From Bradyrhizobium elkanii USDA 76 (GTDB lineage: Bacteria; Pseudomonadota; Alphaproteobacteria; Rhizobiales; Xanthobacteraceae), in NCBI RefSeq assembly GCF_023278185.1, contig NZ_CP066357.1, forward strand, positions 62,001 to 126,000: a DNA stretch of 64,000 nt. The letters run 5' to 3'. Positions 35,732 to 45,075 of the stretch are shown here, piece after piece (the first letter of the stretch is position 1; the number at the start of each line of letters is the position of its first letter). Under the pieces are notes generated by a model that saw only the letters and a program-made list of their open reading frames with translations, was not told the DNA's origin and did not search any database. A program made the translations under genes and the position numbers.

Positions 35732-37471
35732 ATGTTCGACCCCTTTAGCCAGCAAGGGGCCGGGGAGTTGAACGTCTTGAAGCGACATCTGCAAAGCACC
35801 GTACTTACATTACTTGATCGCAACACCAGCCAGCGCGAGATTCACCGGCTGACGGGTGTCGATCGCAAGACGATCCGGCGTTATCAGGCGCTGCGGGCCG
35901 GTGCGGAGGCAAATTCCCCCGGGGAAGTGACCACCGGCTCGGTGAGCGCGGACGGCCAAATTCCTCCACCCCGACCGGAAGCGACGGTCACCAGCAGCCT
36001 GGCCCGTTCGGCTTGCGAAGCGCATCGGACGTGGATCGAAGAACAGGTCCGGCTGAAGCGGAACGCGCAGGCGATTTACCAGGACCTGGTTGATCAATTT
36101 GGCTTTCCGTCCAGCTACCAGAGTGTCAAGCGGTTTGTGCGCCGGTTGCGGCACGCTGATCCTGAGCAGTTTGATCGTCTTGAGTTCCTCCCCGGCGAGG
36201 AAGCTCAGGTCGACTATGGCGAGGGCGCGCCGACGGTTGATCCGAAGAGCGGGCGGTACCGTCGTCCCCGCCTGTTCGTGATGACGCTACGCTACTCGCG
36301 GCGCAGCTTCCGGCGGGTAGTCTGGAAGTCCAGCCAACAAGTCTGGGCGCAGCTCCACGAAGAGGCGTTCCGGTATTTTGGCGGGGTCCCCAGCTATGCC
36401 GTGCTCGACAACCTGAAGGAAGGCGTCCTCAAGCCGGATTTGTACGAGCCCCAGCTCAACCCGATTTACAGCGCGATGCTGGCTCATTACGCCGTGGTCG
36501 CCGATCCCGCGCGCGTGGCCGATCCAAATCGGAAAGGATGCGTCGAGAATGCGATTCAACATACCCAGGGCACTGCGCTGGCCGGACGGCGCTTCGAGAC
36601 GCTGGAGGCGCAAAACGAGTTCTTGAGGCACTGGGAGGAGAACTGGGCTTCCAAACGCATCCACGGCAGCACGCGCCGTCAGGTCGAGGCGATGTTCCAG
36701 GAAGAGAAGCCGCACCTGCGGCCGCTGCCTGTCGCTCCCTTCCGCATCTTCACCGAAGTCGTCCGGACTGTCTGCGACGACACCACCGTACGCGTCGACA
36801 ACAGCTATTACGCCGCGCGGCCCGCGCCGATCGGCAGCCAGGTCGTCGTGCGCATCTACACCACCACGATCGAGATCCGTGATCGCCACACCCGTGCGCT
36901 GCTGCGTGTTCATTCCCGGATGGCGCACCCCGGTTCTGTCGTCCTGCCGACCAGCGAACGGCCGTTCAACCCGTCGCGGCAAACCGCCGTGCTGCTGGCG
37001 AGCGCCGAGCGCATCGGACCGCAGACCAGGGCCTTGTGCCAGCAGGTGTTCGACACCGAAGGGCGCCCCGGACAGCGCGCGATGTGGGGCATTGTCGGGC
37101 TGGGCCGGAAGTATCCGGCGCGGCTGGTCGAGCAGGCCTGCGCGCACGCCATCGATAACCGCATCTACCGCTACAAGCACGTGCGTGCGACCGTCGAGCG
37201 GTTGTTCGAACAGGCGATCGAGCAGGTTGGAGTGACGCCACAGCCGGCATCGCCGCTCACCCAGGATCATCCGCTGATCCGTACCCCCGCGGAATACGGC
37301 GACCTCTTCAGCCGCGCTGTGCGGCGCGACGCCGACGACAATGGTCGGCAGGCCGAGGCTCACGACGATCACGCCACGGCAATCCGCGCTCGTGTCGCCT
37401 GCGCAACCCCGGCCAACTCCGGCGCCACGAGCGCTCCCGCTGCACCTTCTCACCTTAAACTGGAGACCTAG
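35732..37471 (+). CDS. istA: IS21 transposase IstA (element c)
   Basis: This 579-aa transposase starts with an HTH (NTSQREIHRLTGVDRKTIRR) and has a DDE core with EAQVDYGEGAPTVDPKSGRY (D), SYAVLDNLKEGVLKPD (D) and NRKGCVENAIQHTQGTALAG (E). A beta-barrel region (VDNSYYAARPAPIGSQVVVR) and a basic tail follow. It belongs to a different IstA subgroup from elements a, b and d. It is separated from istB by 4 bp. Confidence 0.94.
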   Translation: MFDPFSQQGAGELNVLKRHLQSTVLTLLDRNTSQREIHRLTGVDRKTIRRYQALRAGAEANSPGEVTTGSVSADGQIPPPRPEATVTSSLARSACEAHRTWIEEQVRLKRNAQAIYQDLVDQFGFPSSYQSVKRFVRRLRHADPEQFDRLEFLPGEEAQVDYGEGAPTVDPKSGRYRRPRLFVMTLRYSRRSFRRVVWKSSQQVWAQLHEEAFRYFGGVPSYAVLDNLKEGVLKPDLYEPQLNPIYSAMLAHYAVVADPARVADPNRKGCVENAIQHTQGTALAGRRFETLEAQNEFLRHWEENWASKRIHGSTRRQVEAMFQEEKPHLRPLPVAPFRIFTEVVRTVCDDTTVRVDNSYYAARPAPIGSQVVVRIYTTTIEIRDRHTRALLRVHSRMAHPGSVVLPTSERPFNPSRQTAVLLASAERIGPQTRALCQQVFDTEGRPGQRAMWGIVGLGRKYPARLVEQACAHAIDNRIYRYKHVRATVERLFEQAIEQVGVTPQPASPLTQDHPLIRTPAEYGDLFSRAVRRDADDNGRQAEAHDDHATAIRARVACATPANSGATSAPAAPSHLKLET

Positions 37472-37475
37472 CCAC

Positions 37476-38243
37476 ATGATGACCATGCCGGAAATTGAGC
37501 GTTGCCTACGACAGCTGCGCCTGTCGGGTGTCCGCGACACGCTGCAGACGCGCGTGCTCCAGGCGCAGGGCGCCAACCAGCCCTTCCTCGAGACCTTCTC
37601 CCTTATCCTGCAGGATGAACTGGACCGTCGTCAGTCCCGTCTTATCGAGCGGCGATACCAGCAATCCGGGCTCGACGAAAAGCTGACGCTCGCCGAGTTC
37701 GACTGGTCCTTCAATCCCAAACTGCCACGTCAGACCTGCTTCCAGCTCCACACCCTGGCGTTCATTGCCGCTGGCGAGAACGCTCTGCTTGTTGGCAAAC
37801 CTGGCACCGGGAAGTCGCACATCGCCAAGGCGATTGCCTATCAGGCGATCCTGCAAAGCCACAAGGTCCAGTATCTTGAGACCGACGACTTCTTCCACCG
37901 CTACGCCCTGAACTCTCCGGCACAACGCGAGGTCCGGCTGCGAACCATCATCGACTGCGATCTCCTCGTGCTGGACGATCTATTCCTCGCACGCGCCATC
38001 CCCGACGACGCCGGCACTTTGCTGCAGACCCTGATCCATCAGCGTTACAAACTGCGCCGCAGCGTCATCGTCACCTCCAATCGCGTCGTGCAGGATTGGG
38101 GGGCACACCTTGGGGACAACACTATGAGCACGACGATCCTCGATCGCCTTATGCATCATTGCCATCTGCTTGAGTTCGACGGACGCAGCTATCGGCTCAA
38201 AGAAGCCGCTGAAGCTCTTGCCCGGGAAACAAACTCAAACTAA
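37476..38243 (+). CDS. istB: IS21 helper ATPase IstB (element c)
   Basis: This 255-aa AAA+ protein assembles on target DNA and activates IstA. Walker A is GENALLVGKPGTGKSHIAKA and Walker B is DCDLLVLDDLFLARAIPDDA, with the sensor segment RRSVIVTSNRVVQDWG. Unlike IstB of elements a and b, its Walker B block is uninterrupted. I chose the ATG at 37476 (MMTMPEIERC), 5 bp after istA. Confidence 0.94.
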   Translation: MMTMPEIERCLRQLRLSGVRDTLQTRVLQAQGANQPFLETFSLILQDELDRRQSRLIERRYQQSGLDEKLTLAEFDWSFNPKLPRQTCFQLHTLAFIAAGENALLVGKPGTGKSHIAKAIAYQAILQSHKVQYLETDDFFHRYALNSPAQREVRLRTIIDCDLLVLDDLFLARAIPDDAGTLLQTLIHQRYKLRRSVIVTSNRVVQDWGAHLGDNTMSTTILDRLMHHCHLLEFDGRSYRLKEAAEALARETNSN

Positions 38244-39125
38244 CAGTCCCTTGTCCTGCCTCGCGGGTGGAGGAATTTGACTGACCACACCCGGAGGAAT
38301 TTGAAGTGACCCGCGGGGCTGTCCGCTCACCGACCAGCCGGTCCCGGGATCGGTGAAGCGTCTGCATGTCGAGCTGGTCCTGGCTCTTCAGTCCTACAAA
38401 GCGCATCGTCGGCCGCGTCGCTGCCTCCGCGATCCCTTCGGCGTCACGATCGTCGTTCTTCTGCGCTTTGACGTGCGGCCGGACATATTCGGGCGACATC
38501 AGCCGAACATCATGACCATGGGCGGCGAACAACCTGCCCAGATGATGAGACCCGCAGCACGCCTCCATCCCGACGACGCACGGAGGAAGCTTCGCCACAA
38601 GAGCAACCAGCGTCTCGCGCCTCACGCTACGCCGCACCACGACTGCGCCAGACGCATCGAGCCCGACGACACTGCAGAAGTTCTTGCCAAGATCGATACC
38701 AAGCACTGCAATATCCATTTCCGTTCCTCCTTTTGTACGTCGGCGACCCTACACTCCGATGGAGGGGCGGGCCATTCCATAACGTATGAACGGAGATGGG
38801 GAGGACGAGGCATGAGGTATCCCGCCTCCGAGAAGGCCGAGATCATCCAGCTGGTCGAGCAATCGCATCTGCCGGCCAAGCGCACCTTGGACAAGCTCGG
38901 GATCCCCCGCGCCACGTTCTACCGCTGGTATGCGTGTTCCAGCCGATCGTGATCACCGATTCCAGGCCATCGTGATCACTCATTCCAGAGCATCGTGATC
39001 ACCGTTTCCACCCGATCGTGATCGCTATTTCCAGCGATCATGATCGGGGGCAATGGGGAGGCGCGCACCGCTGACAGTCTGCAACCCGGCTACCTTGGTC
39101 TTTTGCCCAACCGCAGAGGATCGAG

Positions 39126-40664
39126 ATGCCGACCGAGAGACTGTCCATGCGCCACATTCGTGAAGTTCTACGCCTGCACTACAGCGTCGGCATGTCGCAA
39201 CGCGCCGTTGCCCGCAACCTCGGCTTGGCCCAGGGCACGGTCAGCAAGTACCTCAATCGAGCCCGCCGCGCCGGCCTGACCTGGCCGTTGCGGCCAGAGC
39301 TGGATGACGATGCCCGGCTCGAGAACCGCCTGTATCCGCCACCCTCCGATCGACCCAGCGACGAGCGTCCGCAGCCGGATTGGGCGCTCGTGCATCGCGA
39401 GCTGCGGCGCCCGAACGTCACGCTGATGCTGTTGTGGGAGGAGTATTGCGACGCAAGCTCCGACAGCTTCAGCTATTCGTGGTTCTGCGAACGCTACAAG
39501 GAATGGGCCGGCCGCCTCAAACCGACCCTGCGCCAGGTTCACGTCGCCGGCGAGAAGCTGTTCGTCGACTATTCCGGCCACACGATGGAGGTGGTTGACG
39601 GGCTCACGGGTGAGGTGCGCAGCACGCAGATCTTCGTCGCCGTGCTCGGCGCCTCGAACTACACCTACGCCGAGGCCAGCCTCAGCCAGAGCCTGCCGGA
39701 CTGGATCGCCTCGCACGTTCGGGCCTTTGCCTTTTTCGGCGGTGTGGCCCGGCAGACGGTGAGCGACAATTTGAAGGCCGGCATCACCCGGGCCTGCTTT
39801 CACGAGCCGATGGTCAACCGGACCTATGCCGATCTCGCCCGCCATTACCGCACCGCCATCGTCCCGGCGCGGCCGTATCGGCCGCGCGACAAAGCCAAGG
39901 TCGAGGTCGGGGTCCAAATCGTCGGGCGATGGATTCTGGCGCGTCTGCGCAACCGCCGCTTCTTCTCGCTCGCCGCCCTCAACGAGGCGATCCACAGCCT
40001 CCTTGTCGAGCTGAACGATCGACCTCTCCGGAGCTGGGGGCGAAGTCGGCGCGACCTGTTCGAAGAGCTCGATCATCCGGCGCTCACCCCCTTGCCGGAT
40101 GAACCGTACGAGTATGCCGAGTGGAAGCGCTGCCGGGTCAACCTCGATTATCACGTCGAGATCGCCAAGCATTACTACAGCGTCCCTCACAGCCTCGTTC
40201 ATCAGGAGGTTGAGGCCCGCATCACCCAAAAGACCGTCGAGATATTTCTCCGCGGCAAGCGGGTGGCGTCGCATCTGCGCAGCACCTTGCCGCATCGCCC
40301 GACCACGATTCCCGAGCATATGCCGAGCTCGCATCGCCGCTATCGCGACTGGACCCTTGAGCGCATTCGTTCGGAAGCCGCCAAGGTCGGTCCCGATGCC
40401 CAGACGCTGATCGACGTCATCCTGCGATCGCGGCCACATCCGGAACAGGGCTTCCGCTCGGCCATCGGCATTCTCGGGCTGGTCAAGCGCTACGGCCAGG
40501 AACGCGTCGATGCCGCTTGTGCCCGGGCCCTCCTGCTCAACGCCCGTTCGTGCAAATCGGTCGCCGCCATCCTCAAGAACGGCACTGACAGAACTGCTCC
40601 TCCCGCCGAGGAGGCGCCCATCCTCTTCCACACCAACATCCGTGGCCGCAGCTATTACAATTGA
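39126..40664 (+). CDS. istA: IS21 transposase IstA (element a)
   Basis: This 512-aa protein has an N-terminal HTH (MRHIREVLRLHYSVGMSQRA, then NLGLAQGTVSKYLNRA). The DDE core has GEKLFVDYSGHTMEVVDGLT (D), RQTVSDNLKAGITRACFHEP (D) and RDKAKVEVGVQIVGRWILAR (E). The C-terminal part is a beta-rich domain and a basic end. It is full length and is related to IstA of element b (49276-50817). It is followed by istB 15 bp downstream. Confidence 0.95.
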   Translation: MPTERLSMRHIREVLRLHYSVGMSQRAVARNLGLAQGTVSKYLNRARRAGLTWPLRPELDDDARLENRLYPPPSDRPSDERPQPDWALVHRELRRPNVTLMLLWEEYCDASSDSFSYSWFCERYKEWAGRLKPTLRQVHVAGEKLFVDYSGHTMEVVDGLTGEVRSTQIFVAVLGASNYTYAEASLSQSLPDWIASHVRAFAFFGGVARQTVSDNLKAGITRACFHEPMVNRTYADLARHYRTAIVPARPYRPRDKAKVEVGVQIVGRWILARLRNRRFFSLAALNEAIHSLLVELNDRPLRSWGRSRRDLFEELDHPALTPLPDEPYEYAEWKRCRVNLDYHVEIAKHYYSVPHSLVHQEVEARITQKTVEIFLRGKRVASHLRSTLPHRPTTIPEHMPSSHRRYRDWTLERIRSEAAKVGPDAQTLIDVILRSRPHPEQGFRSAIGILGLVKRYGQERVDAACARALLLNARSCKSVAAILKNGTDRTAPPAEEAPILFHTNIRGRSYYN

Positions 40665-41261
40665 TCAGGAGAGATCAGCATGCTCATTCACCCCACCGTC
40701 GATCGCTTGCGCGCACTCGGCCTCGCCGCCATGGCCGATACCTGCGTCGAACTGCAGAACAATCCCGAGGCGGCCGAGATGCCGCACGCCGATTGGCTCG
40801 GCCTCCTCGTCGATCGCGAGGTCACCGCCCGCGACAACCGCCGCCTCACGCGCCGCTTGACCGGGGCCAAGCTCCGTCAAGCCGCCACCATCGAGAACGT
40901 CGACTATCGCACCGCCCGTGGTCTCGATCGTTCGCTCTTCCAGAACCTCGTCACCTGTCAATGGATCCGTGACAGCAACCACCTGGTCATTGTCGGCCCA
41001 ACCGGCACCGGCAAGTCCTGGCTTGCCTGCGCGCTCGGCAACAAGGCCTGCCGCGACGGCTTTTCCGTCCTCTACAAGCGAACATCCCGCCTGTTCGCCG
41101 ATCTCGCCCAGGCGCGCGGCGAAGGCCGTCTGGCGCGCCTGATCGCGGCCCTGGAGCGCGTCAATCTCCTCATCCTTGATGGTGTGGACGGCCTCACTCA
41201 ACGGCATCATAGTGCCAAGGCGTGGTCGCCAGAGCGCCACAAAGAAGGGAGACCGTCCGAG

Positions 41262-42284
41262 ATGAAGTTTATCAGAATAGGCGTTGATCTCGCCAAGAAC
41301 TATTTTCAGATTCATGCGCTGTCTAGTGAGGATGCACCAGCCGTAAAGCGCAAGCTGACGCGCCGGACGATGCGCGAGTTCTTCTTGAAGATCGAGCCGT
41401 GCCGCATTGGCATGGAGGCTTGCGGTTCAGCGCACTATTGGGCGCGCGAACTGAAGGCCATGGGACACGATGTTTCTCTGATGCCGCCGGCCTACACAAA
41501 GCCCTATGTCAAACGAGGTAAGAACGATGCCGTCGATGCGGAAGCCATCTGTGAAGCGGTCTCGCGTCCTGCCATGCGTTTTGTGCCGATCAAGAGCGCT
41601 GATCAGCAAGCGACCCTGATGTTGCACAAGACACGCGAGCTGCTGGTCAAACAGCGAACGATGAGCGTGAACGCTCTACGCGGCCACTTGGCCGAATTCG
41701 GTCTTGTCGTCGCCAAGGGCAGCGGCCGCGTCGACGAGCTTTTAGGCCTCGCAGAAGGCGACGCGACTCTTCCCGACGCTGCTGTCTTGGCCGCGAAGGT
41801 TCTCGGTCAGCAAATTGATGCGCTCGGAAGCGCGCTCGATGATTTGGAGAGCGAGATCGCCAAGGCTCACGCGCTCAGCGAGACGAGCCGTTCGCTCGAA
41901 GAAATTCCCGGCGTTGGCAAGCTTGTTGCCTCGGTAATTGCAGCCAGTGTACCAGACCCAAGCGTATTCCATTCGGGACGGGATTTTGCTGCCTGGCTGG
42001 GTCTGACGCCCAGGCAAATTTCGAGCGGGGGTAAACCAACTCTCGGAACCATCACCAAGGCGGGTAATCGATATATAAGGAAGCTACTCGTTCTCGGAGC
42101 AACATCGCTTCTAAACGTTGTGGAAAAACGCCGCGGCGGCTTGCGCGACTGGATTGTCGGGCTTTTGGCTAAAAAGCCGGCGCGGCTTGTGACCGTCGCC
42201 CTCGCCAACAAGCTTGCTCGGATCATCTGGGCAATGATGAAAACCGGAGAATGCTTCCGCACCGAGATGTTCGCCAAACCTTGA
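41262..42284 (+). CDS. IS110-family transposase (bridge-RNA-guided recombinase type)
   Basis: This 340-aa protein has a RuvC-like DEDD N-terminal domain: FIRIGVDLAKNYFQIHAL (D), PCRIGMEACGSAHYWAREL (E), and KRGKNDAVDAEAICEAVSRP (D..D). A coiled middle follows, then a helix-hairpin-helix (SLEEIPGVGKLVASVIAASV) and the C-terminal Tnp domain with the serine block GRDFAAWLGLTPRQISSGGK. Full length and intact. The start MKFIRIGVD has GAGA upstream; a longer frame reaches back through istB but is an artefact of insertion. The enzyme family recombines donor and target DNA using an RNA guide. Confidence 0.94.
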   Translation: MKFIRIGVDLAKNYFQIHALSSEDAPAVKRKLTRRTMREFFLKIEPCRIGMEACGSAHYWARELKAMGHDVSLMPPAYTKPYVKRGKNDAVDAEAICEAVSRPAMRFVPIKSADQQATLMLHKTRELLVKQRTMSVNALRGHLAEFGLVVAKGSGRVDELLGLAEGDATLPDAAVLAAKVLGQQIDALGSALDDLESEIAKAHALSETSRSLEEIPGVGKLVASVIAASVPDPSVFHSGRDFAAWLGLTPRQISSGGKPTLGTITKAGNRYIRKLLVLGATSLLNVVEKRRGGLRDWIVGLLAKKPARLVTVALANKLARIIWAMMKTGECFRTEMFAKP

Positions 42285-42558
42285 GTGTCGGCCAGCCGCA
42301 TCCGAATCGAAGAGTTATAAGCTTGGTAAGTGCAAGAAAGGCATGATGAAAGACAACGGTCGCCACCGAAAACCAGGAAAACCCGACCAGTCGTGTGAGC
42401 TTTAAAGCTCGCATCCTTGATGTGACCCCCTGGTTGTCGGACTTCATCAGGGCCAGCGGAGATATGATCCGCGCTAAAGGCCGGACATACGATCGCAGCC
42501 GTCCAAGTCGTTCGAAGTGCCAAATTGTGCTTGCCATCAGAGGCCGTCCACATACGAC
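42285..42558 (+). ncRNA. Candidate bridge RNA of IS110-a
   Basis: The 3' non-coding region holds a stem AACCAGG/CCTGGTT (42371-42377 with 42429-42435) enclosing an internal loop and an apical hairpin GTGAGCT-TTAA-AGCTCGC (42395-42412). The 3' side of the loop contains CATCCTTGATG (42412-42422), identical to the left istB junction at 41171-41181. The 5' side contains CCAGTC (42387-42392), complementary to GACTGG just right of the element (42559-42564). One guide complementary to each half of the target is the arrangement described for IS110 bridge RNAs. A further ACATACGA (42485-42492) matches the element's own right end (42550-42557), as a donor guide might. Confidence 0.65.
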
Positions 42559-42801
42559 GACTGGGGACCCGAACCGCTCACCGCCGACCAGCGCCGTGAT
42601 CTGCTTGAGATCGTCGATGATCGCTACGACAAGGGGTCCTTGTTGACCACAAGTCAGGTCCCCGTGTCGCAATGGCATGACGTCATTGCCGATCCCACCC
42701 TCGGCGATGCGATATTGGACCGCATCATTCACAATGCGCACCGCATCGAGCTCAAAGGCGACAGCCTGCGCCGTCAGGCCGGCGAAAAGAAAAAACCGTG
42801 A

Positions 42802-43067
42802 GCACCTCACGCGCGATCGCCCCGCCGGCCCACAGGCCCCTCCCGCGCGCGTCGCTCCGTCGCTCGTGGCGGCACTTCGCGCCGCGCACGGGGCCCTCCC
42901 ATGGACCGCCGGGACGATCTCCAAACCAACCCGCCAACCTTGACGAGGAGGCTATTTCCAGCCCAGATGCAATCGTCAGCCGTGTTCGTCTCCGAACCTG
43001 ATCGCGATCACTGGAATCCGTGATCACCATCGCCTGGAACACCTGATCACCATCCCTGGAATGCGCA
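42802..43067. other. Right end of IS21-a with terminal repeats
   Basis: This is non-coding sequence after istB. It includes degenerate IstA-binding-type repeats TGATCACCATCnCTGGAA at 43021-43062. Confidence 0.6.
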
Positions 43068-43922
43068 GCTGGTATGACCGATACCGTGAAGGCGGCCCTG
43101 GGGCGCTGGATGACCGCCGTTCCCGACCAGACCGTGTCTGGAACCGGATCCCGGACAATGTCCGCCGCCAGATCATCGACCTGGCGCTGGATCTTCCAGA
43201 ACTGTCGCCGCGAGAGCTGGCGGTACGGTTCACCGACGAGAGGAAATATTTTGTCTCGGAGGCATCGGTCTATCGGCTGCTGAAGGCGCATGATCTCATC
43301 ACCAGCCCAGCGTACGTTGTGATCAAGGCGGCGAACGAGTTCAGGGATAAGACCACCGCCATCAACCAACTGTGGCAGACGGACTTCACCTACCTCAAGA
43401 TCACCGGTTGGGGATGGTACTATCTCTCGACCGTGCTCGACGACTTCTCGCGCTACATCGTGGCCTGGAAGCTCTGTGCCACGATGTGCGTCGATGACGT
43501 TACTGCAACCCTCGACCTGGCGCTGTCGGCCTCGGGCCTAGATCGCATCACCGTCGTGCACCGGTGCGGATTTCACGGATCGTGAGCATCGATTTCGCGC
43601 GATCGTGAGCACTGAATTCAGACGATCGTGAGCAGCCCGCTACGGCCGATGGGAGATAGAGTCAGTGTTCTGGTTGGCCGTCAAGGGTGATGGTTTTGGC
43701 GCTGCGTTTTCGCATGCTTTCTCCGGTGAGCTGGAGGCGGTGGGCGTTGTGGACGAGGCGATCGAGAATGGCGTCGGCGACCGTGGGGTCCCCAATGGCT
43801 CCATGCCAGGTGTCCACGGGGAGCTGACTTGTGACGATGGTGGATGCGCGGCCATGGCGGTCCTCGAGGATTTCGAGCAGATCGCGGCGTTCCGCGGCGG
43901 TGAGCACCGATAGTCCCCAATC

Positions 43923-43954
43923 ATCCAATCACGTTGAGCTCAACGTGATTGGAT
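43923..43954. repeat. Perfect 32-bp palindrome at the RIT left end
   Basis: The sequence reads ATCCAATCACGTTGAG followed by its exact complement CTCAACGTGATTGGAT. It joins the istB 3' part to the RIT inverted repeat and contains TTGGAT in both orientations. It could be a recombinase binding or attachment structure of the element. Confidence 0.85.
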
Positions 43955-44049
43955 TTATGTGCAGCACGCAGTGATGTGGAGTTGAGGGTTGACAATCGGC
44001 GCTGGTCCGGTTTTTGACAGCCCCAACTCCACATAATTTACCCTGTAGG

Positions 44050-45075
44050 TCATAGCCTCTTAAGCCAATCAACAATGTTGATCGCCGCAGAAGAGACGTG
44101 CCCAGCGCGAGGCGGTGCGAGGATCTCGGGGAACACCTGCATAAGCGCTTGGCGTTTTAGATCGATGTCCGCCCCTGCATAGGTCATGGTTGTGTTCAGC
44201 GACGAATGCCCAAGCCATTGGCTGATGGTCGCGAAGTCAACTCCCGCCTTCAGGAGAAAGATGGCGGTCGTATGCCGCAAGGAATGGGGATGGATCCGCT
44301 TCTGCTGCAGCGTGCGGGTTGCGTTTGCTCCGGCCGTGATGTGCTTCTTGAGCAGGTAACGAACGCCAAAGCGGGTCAACTTGCTGCCCTGGCGGTTCAC
44401 GAACAGCGGAGCGTCGCGGCCTCCCGAATGAGCATCACTGTTCGACAGTTCTTGCAGAAGTCGTGCGGTTTGCGGCCAAATTGGACACAATCGCGTTTTG
44501 TCGCCCTTGCCGCGCAGCCGGATTTGATGAGGAGGATCAGTGCGGATGTCGCACAGCCTCAGATCGAGGATCTCCTGAACACGGGCTCCCGTGTTGAGCA
44601 TCAATGCGAACAAGGCATAGTCGCGTTTGCCCCGTTCTGTGGACCGGTCGATCGATTTGAGCAACGCTTCTACTTCCTGCGGCTCAAGGTATTCGATCGG
44701 CTTGCTTCGCGCGCCGCGTTTGAACGGTACGCCTAGCACGCGCTGCAGTTCGGCGAGATAGGCGGGCTGTTCGGTTGCGAGAAAGCGAGAGAACGTATGC
44801 AGCGCCGCCAGCCGCGCATTGCGAGTGGCTACTCCATTGTGACGCTCAGCCTCTAGAAACGCCAGGAAGTCCTGAACCTGCTTCGCCGTGAAATCGACGA
44901 GATCGAGATCCTCGATAGCCTTGGCCGTTTGCGACGAAGTAAAGCGCAGGAACAGAACGAGCGCATCCCGGTAGTTGCGTATGGTGTGTCGGCTGGTACC
45001 CCGGAGCGTCGGCAGATACTCTCGGAAGAAGCGCTCGATGCTCTTGCCGAGCTCGTTAGGTCTTTGGGATCTCAT
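44050..45075 (-). CDS. ritC: RIT tyrosine recombinase C
   Basis: This 341-aa protein has an N-terminal SAM-like core-binding domain (GKSIERFFREYLPTLRGTSR) and the catalytic domain with LNTGARVQEILDLRLCDIR (Arg I), HPHSLRHTTAIFLLKAG (HxxR), LGHSSLNTTMTYAGAD (H and Tyr nucleophile). The ATG at 45075 overlaps the ritB stop as ATGA, which fixes the start. It is intact and is the third gene of the trio. Confidence 0.9.
   Translation of the reverse strand: MRSQRPNELGKSIERFFREYLPTLRGTSRHTIRNYRDALVLFLRFTSSQTAKAIEDLDLVDFTAKQVQDFLAFLEAERHNGVATRNARLAALHTFSRFLATEQPAYLAELQRVLGVPFKRGARSKPIEYLEPQEVEALLKSIDRSTERGKRDYALFALMLNTGARVQEILDLRLCDIRTDPPHQIRLRGKGDKTRLCPIWPQTARLLQELSNSDAHSGGRDAPLFVNRQGSKLTRFGVRYLLKKHITAGANATRTLQQKRIHPHSLRHTTAIFLLKAGVDFATISQWLGHSSLNTTMTYAGADIDLKRQALMQVFPEILAPPRAGHVSSAAINIVDWLKRL

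Larger units (their letters stand above)
35628..38317 (+). mobile_element. IS21-family element c
   Basis: This 2690-bp element inside the IS110-b transposase is flanked by the 7-bp repeat GCTGTCC (35621-35627 and 38318-38324). Its related ends read CCGTGGGTCGGTCAAAATCC and, on the complement of the right end, CCCGCGGGTCACTTCAAATT. It carries intact istA and istB and could mobilise. Confidence 0.9.
34990..38718 (-). pseudogene. IS110-b transposase, interrupted by IS21-c
   Basis: The N-terminal part (38718 to about 38325) has AVLGIDLGKNFCSVVGLDAS (first Asp of the DEDD RuvC-like site), CVVGMEACCGSHHLGR, and KAQKNDDRDAEGIAEAATRP (D..D). The C-terminal part (about 35620 to 34990) has TTIPGIGVIVATALVAAIGR, the helix-hairpin-helix, and GRDLSAWLGVVPRQFTTGGK with the catalytic Ser block. 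Joined across the 7-bp duplication GCTGTCC, the two give one complete IS110 transposase of about 340 aa. It is inactive as it stands. Confidence 0.88.
34742..38788 (-). mobile_element. IS110-family element b (IS1111-like), itself split by IS21-c
   Basis: An 8-bp repeat AACGTATG marks both junctions (34734-34741, 38781-38788). Subterminal inverted repeats ATGGCCCGCCCC lie just inside each end, a feature of the IS1111 group. Without IS21-c the element is about 1.35 kb. The transposase is on the minus strand with 70 bp upstream and about 250 bp of 3' non-coding DNA. Confidence 0.82.
41181..42558 (+). mobile_element. IS110-family element a (IS1111-like) inside istB
   Basis: This element of about 1378 bp has subterminal inverted repeats TGTGGACGGCCT near both ends (41183-41194 and its complement at 42543-42554). 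The left non-coding part is 81 bp and the right one 274 bp, the arrangement of the IS1111 group. It makes no clear target duplication beyond a possible GA dinucleotide. The exact ends are uncertain by 1-3 bp. Confidence 0.85.
40680..42801 (+). pseudogene. istB: IS21 helper IstB (element a), interrupted in Walker B by IS110-a
   Basis: The 5' part (40680-41180) has Walker A VIVGPTGTGKSWLACALGNK and runs to RVNLLILD, where the Asp of Walker B meets the IS110 element. The 3' part resumes at 42556-42801 with DDWGPEPLTADQRRDLLEIV and the sensor TTSQVPVSQWHD. The insertion splits the LLILD/DWG sequence exactly. The 5' part is now in frame with the IS110 transposase, giving a 534-codon fused frame. 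Confidence 0.93.
38931..43067 (+). mobile_element. IS21-family element a, carrying IS110-a in istB
   Basis: The ends are TGCGTGTTCCAG and the complement of TGCGCATTCCAG. It is flanked by GCTGGTA (38924-38930 and 43068-43074). Several subterminal repeats of the type TTCCAGnnnATCGTGATCAC are seen at the left end (38935-39050) and variants at the right (42990-43064); these are the expected IstA binding sites. Length without IS110-a is about 2.76 kb. Confidence 0.93.

Noticed and set aside
40680..42284. A fused IstB-IS110 transposase protein
   Set aside because: The fusion frame arises by insertion of IS110-a in istB. The IS110 gene has its own start and the istB 3' part is found beyond the element.
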